Shown piece after piece: positions 7,962 through 15,890 of a stretch of 64,000 nt of DNA. The notes beneath the pieces are model-generated. The model was not told the DNA's origin. It saw only the letters and a list, made by a program, of their open reading frames with translations, and did not search any database. The first letter of the stretch is position 1; each line of letters opens with the position of its first letter. A program made the position numbers and the translations under genes. Source of the DNA: Thermocrinis jamiesonii (GTDB lineage: Bacteria; Aquificota; Aquificia; Aquificales; Aquificaceae); assembly GCF_000702425.1 (NCBI RefSeq), contig NZ_JNIE01000007.1:1-64000 (forward strand). The letters are read 5' to 3'.

Positions 7962-8307
7962 ACCTCTGTTTTTAAACTCGGTCTTTCAGTTTTTTGTCTA
8001 TTTAGCATTACTCCAGATATTAGCCCAAGTATTCTTGGAAAGAAGAATAGCCTTTTGGATTGCGTCCATATCTACCACTTACCTATGGACAGTAAATTTT
8101 GAACTTATAACACCTTTGAAGGGTTGGACTATAATCTTGAGCGTGTTGTTTGTTTACTTTTTAATAAAACACCTTTTCCACATAAATCTATTCTTGCTTT
8201 TAAAAGGTAAAAAAAGGTGTAGCATGTGTTACTCTGAGGTTCATAGAAAGGCTATTGTATGTCCATTCTGCCATCATAGATTTTCCGAGAAAGAAGAAAA
8301 TGCTTAG
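7939..8307 (+). CDS. Membrane protein with C-terminal zinc-ribbon-like cysteines
   Basis: I do not recognise this 122-residue protein as a named family. It has about three hydrophobic helices (residues 10-95) and a soluble tail with paired cysteines, CSMC and CPFC 14 residues apart, which looks like a treble-clef or zinc-ribbon metal site. The start is TTG at 7939, overlapping the preceding membrane gene by 23 bp, so the two are probably co-translated. Its 3' end overlaps the convergent NfeD-type gene by 4 bp. Confidence 0.6.
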   Translation: MAFLNFLEPLFLNSVFQFFVYLALLQILAQVFLERRIAFWIASISTTYLWTVNFELITPLKGWTIILSVLFVYFLIKHLFHINLFLLLKGKKRCSMCYSEVHRKAIVCPFCHHRFSEKEENA

Positions 8308-9566
8308 ATTTTCTTTACGTAAAGCGTCAGACCCTTGACTTCTTCTACCAACACTCTTTCACCTTTTTTAATGTCGTCTTTACTTATTGCATTCCATATT
8401 TCACCTTTTATGAAGACCTTTCCTTTCCCACCTTCAAAATCCACCATTGCCTCTCCCTCTTCTCCTATAAGCTCTTCGTATCCAGTCATCTTTTTTCTTT
8501 TCTGCGCTTTTAAACCGAGCCTTCCTGCAACCAAAAAGAAAAAGGCAGTGGCAAAGACCATGGTAACTATAACAGACAGGGGAATGTCTCCGTAGGGAGA
8601 ATCTGGACCGATCAAAACTAAGGAACCTATAGCCAGGGCTATAATACCTGCTATAGCTAATCCACCAAAGGTCGGAGTAATCAGCTCTAACACAAGCAGG
8701 AGCAAACCAGCTAAAATAAGAAGCAAACCAAGCCAGTTTATACCAATAACTCCCAAACCATATAAACCTAAGAGAAGGCTAACCACACCTACCGCACCGG
8801 GGATTATGGATCCTGGATTGTAAAGTTCAAAGAATATACCGTAAAATCCTATCAAGAGAAGCATGTAAGCTACCGTAGGGTTTGTGATGATTTTTAAAAA
8901 GGATTCTCTAAGACTCTCTTGCACATCCACTACCGGCAAGCCAGAGGTTTTTATAATTATTTCTTTCCCGTGTTTCTTTACTTTTCTACCGTCCAGCTTC
9001 TTCAGAAGATCAGTTTTATCTACCGCTATAAGGTCTATCACCCCTTCCCTTAGGGCTTCATCCGGCGTAAGGGAAATGCTCTCTTTAACCATTTTTTCAA
9101 GCACCTCTGGATTTCTACCTTTTTCCTTTGCTATGGACCTAACAAAAGCTAACATATCCTGAAGAGCCTTTTCTTTGACCGCTTCTTCCATTTTTTCTCC
9201 ACTTACTTGAACTGGATGGGCTGCTCCTATGTTTGTCCCTGGAGCCATCGCTGCTATGTCTGCAGAAGCAGTTATTATTGCACCAGCTGAGGCCGCTCTT
9301 CCACCAGGAGGATAAACATACACCACCACCGGTAAAGGTGTTTTCTGAAACTCTTGAATTATTTGCCTCATGGAAGTTTCAAGCCCTCCGGGGGTGTTAA
9401 GTTCAAGGATAAAGAGCGTTCCGTTTTCCTTTTCTGCCTTAGCTATGTTCCTTTTTACATACTCAAGCATTATAGGACTAACCACATCATCCCACTTTGC
9501 GTAAAAGATCTTCCCAAAGGATAAGCTAAAGAGTATGAGGGAAAAAAGTAAAACGATCATAATCAA
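8304..9566 (-). CDS. NfeD-family membrane-bound serine protease (ClpP class)
   Basis: This 420-residue protein starts with a signal peptide (MIMIVLLFSLILFSLSFG) and has three parts. First is a periplasmic ClpP-fold protease domain (roughly 20-210) with the nucleophile in GRAASAGAIITASAD and a catalytic Lys in the following KALQDMLAFV segment. Then come four or five membrane helices (about 230-345) and a C-terminal OB-fold NfeD domain (GEEGEAMVDFEGGKGKVFI). Members cleave stomatin-like partners; none is encoded nearby. The downstream DUF2227 gene is on the same strand. Confidence 0.9.
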   Translation of the reverse strand: MIMIVLLFSLILFSLSFGKIFYAKWDDVVSPIMLEYVKRNIAKAEKENGTLFILELNTPGGLETSMRQIIQEFQKTPLPVVVYVYPPGGRAASAGAIITASADIAAMAPGTNIGAAHPVQVSGEKMEEAVKEKALQDMLAFVRSIAKEKGRNPEVLEKMVKESISLTPDEALREGVIDLIAVDKTDLLKKLDGRKVKKHGKEIIIKTSGLPVVDVQESLRESFLKIITNPTVAYMLLLIGFYGIFFELYNPGSIIPGAVGVVSLLLGLYGLGVIGINWLGLLLILAGLLLLVLELITPTFGGLAIAGIIALAIGSLVLIGPDSPYGDIPLSVIVTMVFATAFFFLVAGRLGLKAQKRKKMTGYEELIGEEGEAMVDFEGGKGKVFIKGEIWNAISKDDIKKGERVLVEEVKGLTLYVKKI

Positions 9567-9584
9567 TTAGTTTAAAATAAATTT

Positions 9585-10076
9585 CTAAGGTCTTATTCTC
9601 ACCCACAAGCTCCACAGCACATCAACCACTATATGCATAAGTTCGGAGGCCAATAGTCCAAGTATTGTATAAAATGCCCATTCTTTGTAAGCTATACTTT
9701 CAATCAAAACCAAGGGGTTTATACTTGACAGTATTTCTGAACCCTCTTTCCAATGGTTTGGAATAAGTAGGTAAAGCATAATGTATATTAAGGTTAGCAC
9801 AAACATTAGGTAAAATAGCCTTAGGAATGTTCCTAAAATGGGGATATGTGAAAGACCACGGTGTTTGAAAACTTTCTGGTATGGATACCAAATAATTTTC
9901 AAAAATTTCCATCTTTTGGTAGGTTTGGAGTGTTTTAGGTCTAAGTCGGGAGACAGGAAAAAGGTTCCAATTGTGTAGCCCAAAATAAAGGGTAGGTATG
10001 TTTCTTTTGGTAAAAAGTAAAGAAAGCCCGGCAGGGCAAAAAGGTTTAAAAACTCGTGGGACTTAGCTAAAGCCAA
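9585..10076 (-). CDS. DUF2227 family putative metal-binding membrane protein
   Basis: This 163-residue protein has three hydrophobic helices and the conserved polar motifs of the DUF2227/YdjM-like group: the N-terminal H in KSHEFLN, LSPDLDLKHSKP and KHRGLSHIP, then a final H..D in ELMHIVVDVLW. These His/Asp residues probably form a metal site at the membrane face. The biochemical role of the family is not established. It lies 3 bp downstream of the copper chaperone gene on the same strand, so the two are likely co-transcribed. Confidence 0.75.
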   Translation of the reverse strand: MALAKSHEFLNLFALPGFLYFLPKETYLPFILGYTIGTFFLSPDLDLKHSKPTKRWKFLKIIWYPYQKVFKHRGLSHIPILGTFLRLFYLMFVLTLIYIMLYLLIPNHWKEGSEILSSINPLVLIESIAYKEWAFYTILGLLASELMHIVVDVLWSLWVRIRP

Positions 10077-10079
10077 GGC

Positions 10080-10523
10080 TTAGTGTCCGTGCTTGTGCAT
10101 ACTATGTTCCATTTTCCCCATGCCTTTTTTTACCGGAGCTTGAACTTTTATCTCACCAGATTTTTCAAATTTTAAGGTGATCTCTACAGTTTGTCCTTCT
10201 TTGAGAGGTTCCTTTAGGTCTATTATCATTACATGCAAACCACCGGGCTTTAGTTCAACTGTTTTCCCTGCCGGCACCTCTATTGCATCAACTCTGCGCA
10301 TCTTTCCGCCTACCGTTTCGTGCAATTCTGTTATCCTGGATACGTTGTTGGAGGCATCCACGAGCCTGTCTGCTTCTGTGCCTTTGTTTTCAATCTTCAT
10401 ATAGGCTGCGGTATTTTTAGCATTTGGAGGCACAAGCCTTACCCATGGGTCCTTGATTTCAATCTTTGGTTGGGCTAAAGCAAAACCTAAGGCAGATAAC
10501 CCTAAAATTAAAGCCTTTACCAT
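10080..10523 (-). CDS. PCu(A)C-type periplasmic copper chaperone
   Basis: This 147-residue exported protein starts MVKALILGLSALGFALA, a signal peptide cut after ALA. The mature part has the cupredoxin-like PCu(A)C domain with the Cu(I) ligand pattern H(M)x10Mx21HxM: H in ELHETVGGKM, M in KMRRVDAI and H/M in GGLHVMII. The tail KKGMGKMEHSMHKHGH adds extra Met/His ligands. The family delivers copper to the CuA or CuB site of cytochrome oxidases. It has its own promoter and an AGGAGG ribosome site. Confidence 0.93.
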   Translation of the reverse strand: MVKALILGLSALGFALAQPKIEIKDPWVRLVPPNAKNTAAYMKIENKGTEADRLVDASNNVSRITELHETVGGKMRRVDAIEVPAGKTVELKPGGLHVMIIDLKEPLKEGQTVEITLKFEKSGEIKVQAPVKKGMGKMEHSMHKHGH

Positions 10524-10553
10524 TATGGCACCTCCTGTGTTATAGTTAATTTA

Positions 10554-10582
10554 AATTTATCACAAAATTTAACCTGTGTCAA
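10554..10582 (-). promoter_or_regulatory. Promoter of the PCu(A)C gene
   Basis: On the minus strand, TTGACA (10582-10577), a 17-nt spacer and TAAATT (10559-10554) precede AGGAGG and the ATG at 10523. This is one of the clearest sigma-70-type promoters in the window. Confidence 0.65.
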
Positions 10583-10590
10583 ACATAACC

Positions 10591-10626
10591 CAGAGAGGTT
10601 GGGGGAACCCTCTAATTAGGGAGTTT
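10591..10626. terminator. Hairpin region between obgE and the PCu(A)C gene
   Basis: AGAGGTTGGGGGAACCCTCT can fold into an imperfect hairpin with a G-rich loop. It overlaps a second possible stem, CCCTCTAATTAGGGAG. On the minus strand it lies after the obgE stop, but the following T-run is weak. I suggest it as an obgE terminator or an antiterminator-like switch, with low confidence. Confidence 0.3.
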
Positions 10627-10637
10627 TTCGAACTACA
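10617..10637 (+). repeat. Intergenic motif copy 3 (GGGAGTTTTTCGAAC)
   Basis: AGGGAGTTTTTCGAACTAC matches the core of the repeated motif (GGATTTTTnGAACA), lying between obgE and the PCu(A)C promoter. Confidence 0.4.
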
Positions 10638-10649
10638 TAATGAACTTTA

Positions 10650-11654
10650 CTACCTTGAAAAAAACTTCTTAAGTAAAAGTTTCTTTAGGTTTTCCAAACC
10701 TTCACCTGTTATGGAGGATATACTGCAAAATTCATATCCCCTTTCTTTGAAGTAATTTTCCAGATAATTTAAAAAGCTCCTGTCAGAAAGAGAGTCAATC
10801 TTTGTAGCAACCACTATCTGTTCTTTTTCCAGCAATTTTTGACTGTATTGTTCAAGTTCTCTGTTTACTATGTGGAAAGCTTCAATTGGGTCCTTATCCC
10901 TTCCGTCAGATACGTCTATAAGGTGAAGTAAGAGCTTAGTTCTTTCCACATGTCTTAAAAACTCAAATCCTAAGCCTTTACCTTGGCTGGCGCCTTCTAT
11001 AAGCCCCGGAATGTCTGCCAAAATAAGCCTGTGTTCTTCGCTTAACTCCAAAACTCCAAGCACAGGCGAAAGTGTGGTAAAAGGATAATCCGCTATTTTA
11101 GGCTTAGCCTTGGTCAGTTTTGATATAAGGGTTGACTTTCCTGCGTTGGGGAGTCCGATCAGACCTACGTCCGCAATGAGTTTTAGCTCTAAGATCAGCC
11201 ATCTTTCTTCTCCTTTTTGTCCTTTTTCTGCATACTTAGGTGCTTGATTGGTAGGCGAAGCAAACCTTGCATTGCCCCTTCCACCTCTACCACCCTTTGC
11301 TACTACACATCTTTGTCCCTCTTCTACTAAGTCGCATATAACTTCCCCTGTGATGGCATCCTTTACCACTGTTCCCACAGGGACCTCTATGATCAGGTCC
11401 TCTCCATCCTTTCCTGCCTGATTTTTCCCTTTTCCGTGCTCTCCGTTTTGGGCTTTGAATTTTGTTCTGTATTCAAAGTCCAAAAGAGTGTGCTTGCTAT
11501 GAGTAGCAACGAGGATAACATCTCCGCCTTTGCCACCGTCTCCGCCCGCTGGTCCGCCAAAAGGTCTGTATTTTTCCCTCAGAAAAGCTACCGCACCATT
11601 ACCCCCATCTCCCGCTTTAACATAGATCTTAACCAGATCTACAAACATACTCAT
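10650..11654 (-). CDS. obgE: Obg/CgtA GTPase
   Basis: This 334-residue ribosome-associated GTPase has the glycine-rich Obg fold at the N-terminus ([39 protein letters not shown]). A G domain starts near residue 160 with the P-loop [10 protein letters not shown], switch region DYPFTT and DIPG. It acts in large-subunit maturation and stress signalling. There is no long C-terminal OCT domain; the protein stops soon after the [13 protein letters not shown]5 region. It overlaps the end of ribBA by 4 bp. Confidence 0.95.
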   Translation of the reverse strand: MSMFVDLVKIYVKAGDGGNGAVAFLREKYRPFGGPAGGDGGKGGDVILVATHSKHTLLDFEYRTKFKAQNGEHGKGKNQAGKDGEDLIIEVPVGTVVKDAITGEVICDLVEEGQRCVVAKGGRGGRGNARFASPTNQAPKYAEKGQKGEERWLILELKLIADVGLIGLPNAGKSTLISKLTKAKPKIADYPFTTLSPVLGVLELSEEHRLILADIPGLIEGASQGKGLGFEFLRHVERTKLLLHLIDVSDGRDKDPIEAFHIVNRELEQYSQKLLEKEQIVVATKIDSLSDRSFLNYLENYFKERGYEFCSISSITGEGLENLKKLLLKKFFSR

Positions 11655-12862
11655 AACATGTGTCCAAGCTTTTGTTTTTTTGTTTGCAGATACCTTTCAT
11701 TGTGCTCACAAGCTTCTACCTTCAGCGGGACCCTTTCTACCACTTCCAATCCATAACCCTCAAGTGCTACAATCTTCCTTGGGTTGTTTGTAAGAAGTCT
11801 CATCTTTCTGACGCCAAGGTCCAAAAGGATCTGCACACCTATACCGTAGTCCCTCAGGTCCGCAGCGTATCCAAGCTTTTCATTAGCTTCCACCGTATCA
11901 TATCCTTTATCCTGCAGAGCGTAAGCCTTTATCTTATTTACTATCCCAATACCTCTACCTTCGTGTCCCATTATATAAACCAACACGCCCTTTCCTTCCT
12001 CTGCTATTTTCATAAGCGCCGCTTCAAGCTGACCTCTACAGTCACATCTGAGAGACTTAAACACGTCTCCTGTCAAGCACTCAGAATGAACTCTCACAAG
12101 CACAGGCTCATCCTCTTTCCACTCTCCCATTGTAAGGGCTACCTGTTCTTCACCGGTAAGAACATGCTTGTAAGCGTGGATCTTAAAGAATCCATAACGG
12201 GTAGGCAAGTTTGCTGTCGCTTCTCTTACCACAAGTCTTTCTTTTTTAAGCCTATACCGTATGAGGTCCGCTATGGTTATTATCTTGAGGTTAAAACGTT
12301 TGGCAAATTCCACAAGATCAGGAAGCCTTGCCATAGTCCCATCGTCTTTCATTATCTCACATATCACACCTGCGGGATAAAGCCCAGCCAATCTTGCCAA
12401 ATCTACAGAAGCTTCTGTATGTCCAGCCCTTTCCAAAACTCCTCCAGGTTTAGCCTTAAGGGGAAAAACATGTCCTGGTCTTATAAAGTCAGAAGGTTTT
12501 GCGTCTGGACTGACCGCCAACTTTATGGTGATAGCTCTGTCAAAGGCAGATATGCCGGTGGTAGTCCCATACTTCGGATGGGCATCTATAGAAACGCAAA
12601 AGTAGGTTCCCTTAGGATCTGTGTTTCTAATCGCCATAGGGTATAAGTCAAGCTCCTCGCACCTTTCAGGAGTAAGAGTAAGGCATATAAGCCCCCTTGC
12701 ATACTTTGCCATAAAGTTTATAGCTTCTGGGGTGACTTTTTCTGCAGCCATAACCAAATCCCCCTCGTTCTCCCTATCTGGATCATCCACCACTATAACC
12801 ATTTTGCCTTCCCTTATATCTTCAATAGCCTCTTCTATTGATGCAAAAACAAATTCACTCAT
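11651..12862 (-). CDS. ribBA: Bifunctional DHBP synthase / GTP cyclohydrolase II (RibBA)
   Basis: This 403-residue fusion supplies both precursors of riboflavin. Residues 1-200 form the RibB domain ([30 protein letters not shown]), which makes dihydroxybutanone phosphate from ribulose 5-phosphate. Residues 205-400 form RibA with the zinc ligands in [19 protein letters not shown], plus [10 protein letters not shown], which opens the GTP ring. No FMN riboswitch fold is visible in the short upstream region. The start overlaps the small upstream gene by 8 bp. Confidence 0.96.
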   Translation of the reverse strand: MSEFVFASIEEAIEDIREGKMVIVVDDPDRENEGDLVMAAEKVTPEAINFMAKYARGLICLTLTPERCEELDLYPMAIRNTDPKGTYFCVSIDAHPKYGTTTGISAFDRAITIKLAVSPDAKPSDFIRPGHVFPLKAKPGGVLERAGHTEASVDLARLAGLYPAGVICEIMKDDGTMARLPDLVEFAKRFNLKIITIADLIRYRLKKERLVVREATANLPTRYGFFKIHAYKHVLTGEEQVALTMGEWKEDEPVLVRVHSECLTGDVFKSLRCDCRGQLEAALMKIAEEGKGVLVYIMGHEGRGIGIVNKIKAYALQDKGYDTVEANEKLGYAADLRDYGIGVQILLDLGVRKMRLLTNNPRKIVALEGYGLEVVERVPLKVEACEHNERYLQTKKQKLGHML

Positions 12863-13097
12863 CCTTTTCTCCTCCTTGGTCTTTTTTAGCTAAACTTCTT
12901 ATACTTTCCCAAATTTTATCCAAAATGCTTTGCTTGTATGCTTTTTGCACTTCTATCGCCTGCTCATCAGAAACAGCTTTTTTTAACTCCTCTCTGTATT
13001 CACCTCTCAATTTTTCTATAAATGGCCCGCCGTAGTGAATCCAAAGATGGTCTATTATGAGAAAGGCTACCAAAAGATAGAGAATCCATTTGATCAT
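12855..13097 (-). CDS. Small hypothetical protein with one membrane anchor
   Basis: I do not recognise this 80-residue protein. An N-terminal membrane helix ([20 protein letters not shown]) is followed by a charged helical tail. It has no Shine-Dalgarno; TATATT on the minus strand (13110-13105) ends 7 nt before the ATG, so its message may be leaderless. It overlaps the start of ribBA by 8 bp and is divergent from folK. Confidence 0.6.
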   Translation of the reverse strand: MIKWILYLLVAFLIIDHLWIHYGGPFIEKLRGEYREELKKAVSDEQAIEVQKAYKQSILDKIWESIRSLAKKDQGGEKDE

Positions 13098-13133
13098 AAA
13101 AAATAATATATTCTCACAAGGAGGAGTTGAAAT

Positions 13134-13634
13134 TTGGCTTTGTGTTTTTTGGGCTTGGGAAGTAATGTAGGGGACCGCTTAAACTACATCCTAAAGGCCT
13201 TAGACCATATAGAAAATTACGGAAAAATTCTAAAGTGTTCCACGGTGTATGAGAGCCAGCCTTGGGGTGTTAAAGATCAGCCGAGCTTTCTAAACAGCGT
13301 GGTAATGGTAGAAACCAACCTAAGGCCCGTAGAACTGCTTCACCGGGTAAAGAAGTCGGAAATTCTTCTTGGAAGAAAGGACAGGGGTAGATGGGGACCT
13401 CGGGAAATAGACATAGACATCCTGCTTTACGAAGACCACATAATAATGCTTAGCTTTTTGAAAATTCCCCATCCCCATCTCTTAGAAAGGGATTTTGTTT
13501 TGATCCCCCTTTTGGAGATAGCTCCCCACCTTATACATCCCCTTTACAAAACACCGCTTTCGCAATATGTCAATAAAATTGAGATTTCTCTAAAGCCCTT
13601 TGCGTGTCTTTACGGTATAGATAGCAAAGGATAA
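13134..13634 (+). CDS. folK: 2-amino-4-hydroxy-6-hydroxymethyldihydropteridine pyrophosphokinase
   Basis: This 166-residue enzyme transfers pyrophosphate from ATP to the pterin in folate synthesis. Signature motifs are LGLGSNVGDR-like FLGLGSNVGDRLNYI at the N-terminus, ESQPWGVKDQPSFLNSV, GRWGPREIDIDILLY and IPHPHLLERDFVLIPL. The start is a TTG at 13134, placed well behind AAGGAGGAG; the next codons give the expected family N-terminus. The last 45 bp overlap the 3' end of the convergent znuB gene, an unusually long overlap. Confidence 0.93.
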   Translation: MALCFLGLGSNVGDRLNYILKALDHIENYGKILKCSTVYESQPWGVKDQPSFLNSVVMVETNLRPVELLHRVKKSEILLGRKDRGRWGPREIDIDILLYEDHIIMLSFLKIPHPHLLERDFVLIPLLEIAPHLIHPLYKTPLSQYVNKIEISLKPFACLYGIDSKG

Positions 13635-14405
13635 TAGGAAAAGAAGAACCATGATCATAACTATGGACCCACTGGGAGGTATGTTGTAGATCAGAGAAAC
13701 AAAAATACCAAAGATTACGGATAAGAATGCAAACATAGCAGAAAGCAAAAAAGTTTGAAAGAAGGAGTTCGCTATCAGCAGTGCGGTCATAGAGGGAAGA
13801 GCTACAAAAGATGCAGAAAGCAAAAGCCCAGCCACCTTTATTGAAAGAACTATGTTTATACCCGCTAACAATACAAACATATAGTTCAAAAAGCTGGTGT
13901 TTATACCCCTTAACCTTGCTATCTCCTCATTAAACAGAACCAAAAATAGGTCATCGTACTTTAGTTTAAAGATAAGTAAAGATAGAATAAAAATCGCAAA
14001 GCTTAAGTATAACTCCATTTCTGAAACTGTTAGGATACTTCCAAAAAGGTAAGAGTATATTTCCTGACCCAAACTACCGCTTAAGGAGAGGATTATTACC
14101 GCAAGGGCTGTGCCAAAGGAAAAGAAGAGGGACAAAATAGTGTCTGAGGGCAGATTTTTCCTCTCCATCATGAACTGAATAAAAAAAGATACCAGAGCGG
14201 TGTAAATCAGAGTAAAGATAGTGGGTTCTACTCCGAATAGAAAAGACAGTGCTATACCACCAAAAGCTGAATGGGATATACCAGCGCCAAGCATAGAAAG
14301 TCTTCTCATAAGAAGATACACTCCCACCATAGAGCAAGATAGCGCTATAAAGATACCTGCTAAGATGCCTTGATAGATAAGCCCGAGGTTCTCAATGAAG
14401 TCCAT
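13590..14405 (-). CDS. znuB: ZnuB-type metal ABC transporter permease
   Basis: This 271-residue inner-membrane protein has about eight hydrophobic helices and the ABC-3 (zinc/manganese) permease pattern, including MRRLSMLGAGISHSAFGGIA, which contacts the ATPase, and LLLSASFVALPSMTALLIA. It forms the channel of the importer encoded with the two upstream genes and overlaps the ATPase gene by 14 bp. Whether the metal is zinc or manganese cannot be told from this subunit. Confidence 0.9.
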   Translation of the reverse strand: MDFIENLGLIYQGILAGIFIALSCSMVGVYLLMRRLSMLGAGISHSAFGGIALSFLFGVEPTIFTLIYTALVSFFIQFMMERKNLPSDTILSLFFSFGTALAVIILSLSGSLGQEIYSYLFGSILTVSEMELYLSFAIFILSLLIFKLKYDDLFLVLFNEEIARLRGINTSFLNYMFVLLAGINIVLSIKVAGLLLSASFVALPSMTALLIANSFFQTFLLSAMFAFLSVIFGIFVSLIYNIPPSGSIVMIMVLLFLLSFAIYTVKTRKGL

Positions 14406-15063
14406 AAAGTTCCCTTATGAGCTTGGTAAATTGCTCAGGATAGGTTATTTTATACTCTTGCATACCAAGGCAGAGCATCCTGTTGGCATTTCGCAAAACA
14501 AAGCCAATATCGTGAGAAACCACTACCACCGTCCTATCCTTGGCAATCTCCCTGAGGGTGTTTTCTATGTGTTCCTGAGCGTGTATGTCCAAACCTGTTA
14601 GAGGCTCATCCAAAATTAGAAGGTCTGGGTTTTTTGTAAGAGCCAAAGCCAAAAGCACCTTCTGCTGTTCTCCACCAGAAAGCTTAGCAAACTGCTTCTT
14701 TAACAGGCCCTCAAGGTGCAAAAAAGCTATAATCCAACCAACCTTTTCCTTCTTTGCGACCTTTCTAAAAAGCTCCTCCACCGTCCCAGTCCAAAACCTC
14801 TCCACGCTAAACCTCTGAGGCACATAACCTACCTTCTCCCAACGATTAAAGCTTTTGAGGTCTTCTCCAAAGATGTAGATCTTTCCACTGTGGGGCTTTA
14901 GGAAACCCAAAAGGAGCTTAAGGAGGGTGGTCTTACCACAACCGTTTGGACCCACTACGCAAAAGAACTCCCCTTTGTAAACAGAAAAGCTGAGGTCTTC
15001 TATAAGAGGCTCTTCCTTTTTGTATCTAAACCTTAAGTTCTCTACCCTTATTACCTCCTGCAA
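14392..15063 (-). CDS. znuC: ZnuC-type metal ABC transporter ATPase
   Basis: This 223-residue ATP-binding subunit has Walker A GPNGCGKTTLLK, signature LSGGEQQKVLLALAL, Walker B LLILDEPLTGLD and switch His in VVVVSHDIGFVL. It energises uptake of zinc or manganese with the flanking permease and binding protein. It overlaps the binding-protein gene upstream by 13 bp, consistent with one polycistronic message. Confidence 0.93.
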   Translation of the reverse strand: MQEVIRVENLRFRYKKEEPLIEDLSFSVYKGEFFCVVGPNGCGKTTLLKLLLGFLKPHSGKIYIFGEDLKSFNRWEKVGYVPQRFSVERFWTGTVEELFRKVAKKEKVGWIIAFLHLEGLLKKQFAKLSGGEQQKVLLALALTKNPDLLILDEPLTGLDIHAQEHIENTLREIAKDRTVVVVSHDIGFVLRNANRMLCLGMQEYKITYPEQFTKLIRELYGLH

Positions 15064-15878
15064 TCTAAACCCTCTGCCAAAGATTGTAGGTTTCTATACA
15101 TTATGGAAAAGTAATCGTCCTTTGGGTTGGTAGGATACAGGGATGTGTTTATCCTGTATATGCTTGCCCCCGTGTCTTGGGAAAGTTTTTTGGCAACATT
15201 GTCGCTGTAGCCCTCTTCCACAAAAATCGCTTTTATAGATTCTCTTTTCATCAGTTTGATGAGATTGAGTATTTCGGAAGGTTTGGGTTCCTCTTCCGCG
15301 TGGATTCCTTTGATACCAACCGCCTTAAGGCCGTAATCCTTTGCAAGGTAGCTTAAAGAATGGTGCGTGGAAACAAGCCATCTGCTCTTGCATTCAGACA
15401 GCACTTTACCAAATTCCCCATCCAGCTCTTTAAGTTTCTTGGAAAACTCTTCATACCTTTTTTGATAAAGTTCTCTGTTGTTGGGATCCATATCCACCAG
15501 TGCCTTGAAGATATTATCCACCAGTTTCTGATAGGACCTTGGAGACATCCAAAGGTGGGGATCCTTGTGCTTACCTTCGGTTATTAGTTCAATACCTTGG
15601 TGTAAAAAATAGAGTTTGCTTTTTTCCACTGGTAGCCTTTTTTCCCAACTTTCCAGTCCAAGAGTAAATACCGCTTTTGCATCCTTCAAAGCCTTACGAT
15701 CCTTTGGTTTAAGCTCGTAATGATGAACATCTGCTTTTGCAGTTATCAGCACCTGCACTTTATAAATCTCTCCCGCTAAATACACCAAAGGATAGTAAAT
15801 TGGATAAGTGGTGGCTACCAGAGATTCTTTGGAAAAACTCAAGCTTATCAAAATAAAGAAAGCCAAAACAAACCTCAT
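15051..15878 (-). CDS. znuA: ZnuA-type periplasmic metal-binding protein
   Basis: This 275-residue cluster A-I solute-binding protein starts with a signal peptide (MRFVLAFFILISLSFS). Metal ligands can be placed at the His in DVHHYELKP, the His in HKDPHLWMSP, the His in VSTHHSLSYL and an acidic residue in FVEEGYSDN. The His-rich loop typical of many zinc ZnuA proteins is absent; only GKHKDPH is present, so manganese cannot be excluded. It is the first gene of the znuACB-type operon. Confidence 0.88.
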   Translation of the reverse strand: MRFVLAFFILISLSFSKESLVATTYPIYYPLVYLAGEIYKVQVLITAKADVHHYELKPKDRKALKDAKAVFTLGLESWEKRLPVEKSKLYFLHQGIELITEGKHKDPHLWMSPRSYQKLVDNIFKALVDMDPNNRELYQKRYEEFSKKLKELDGEFGKVLSECKSRWLVSTHHSLSYLAKDYGLKAVGIKGIHAEEEPKPSEILNLIKLMKRESIKAIFVEEGYSDNVAKKLSQDTGASIYRINTSLYPTNPKDDYFSIMYRNLQSLAEGLDCRR

Positions 15879-15890
15879 GGTTTATACATT

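Noticed and set aside
11660-12646. 328-codon plus-strand open frame antisense to ribBA
   Set aside because: The opposite strand encodes a full-length RibBA with all motifs. The antisense translation has no recognisable domain, and no ribosome site or promoter precedes it.
13098-13133. FMN riboswitch for the ribBA cluster
   Set aside because: The upstream gap is only about 36 bp, too short for the roughly 120-nt RFN element, and no conserved stems are seen.
15360-15587. Small plus-strand frame inside znuA
   Set aside because: It is antisense to a well-supported binding protein, with no ribosome site and no domain.
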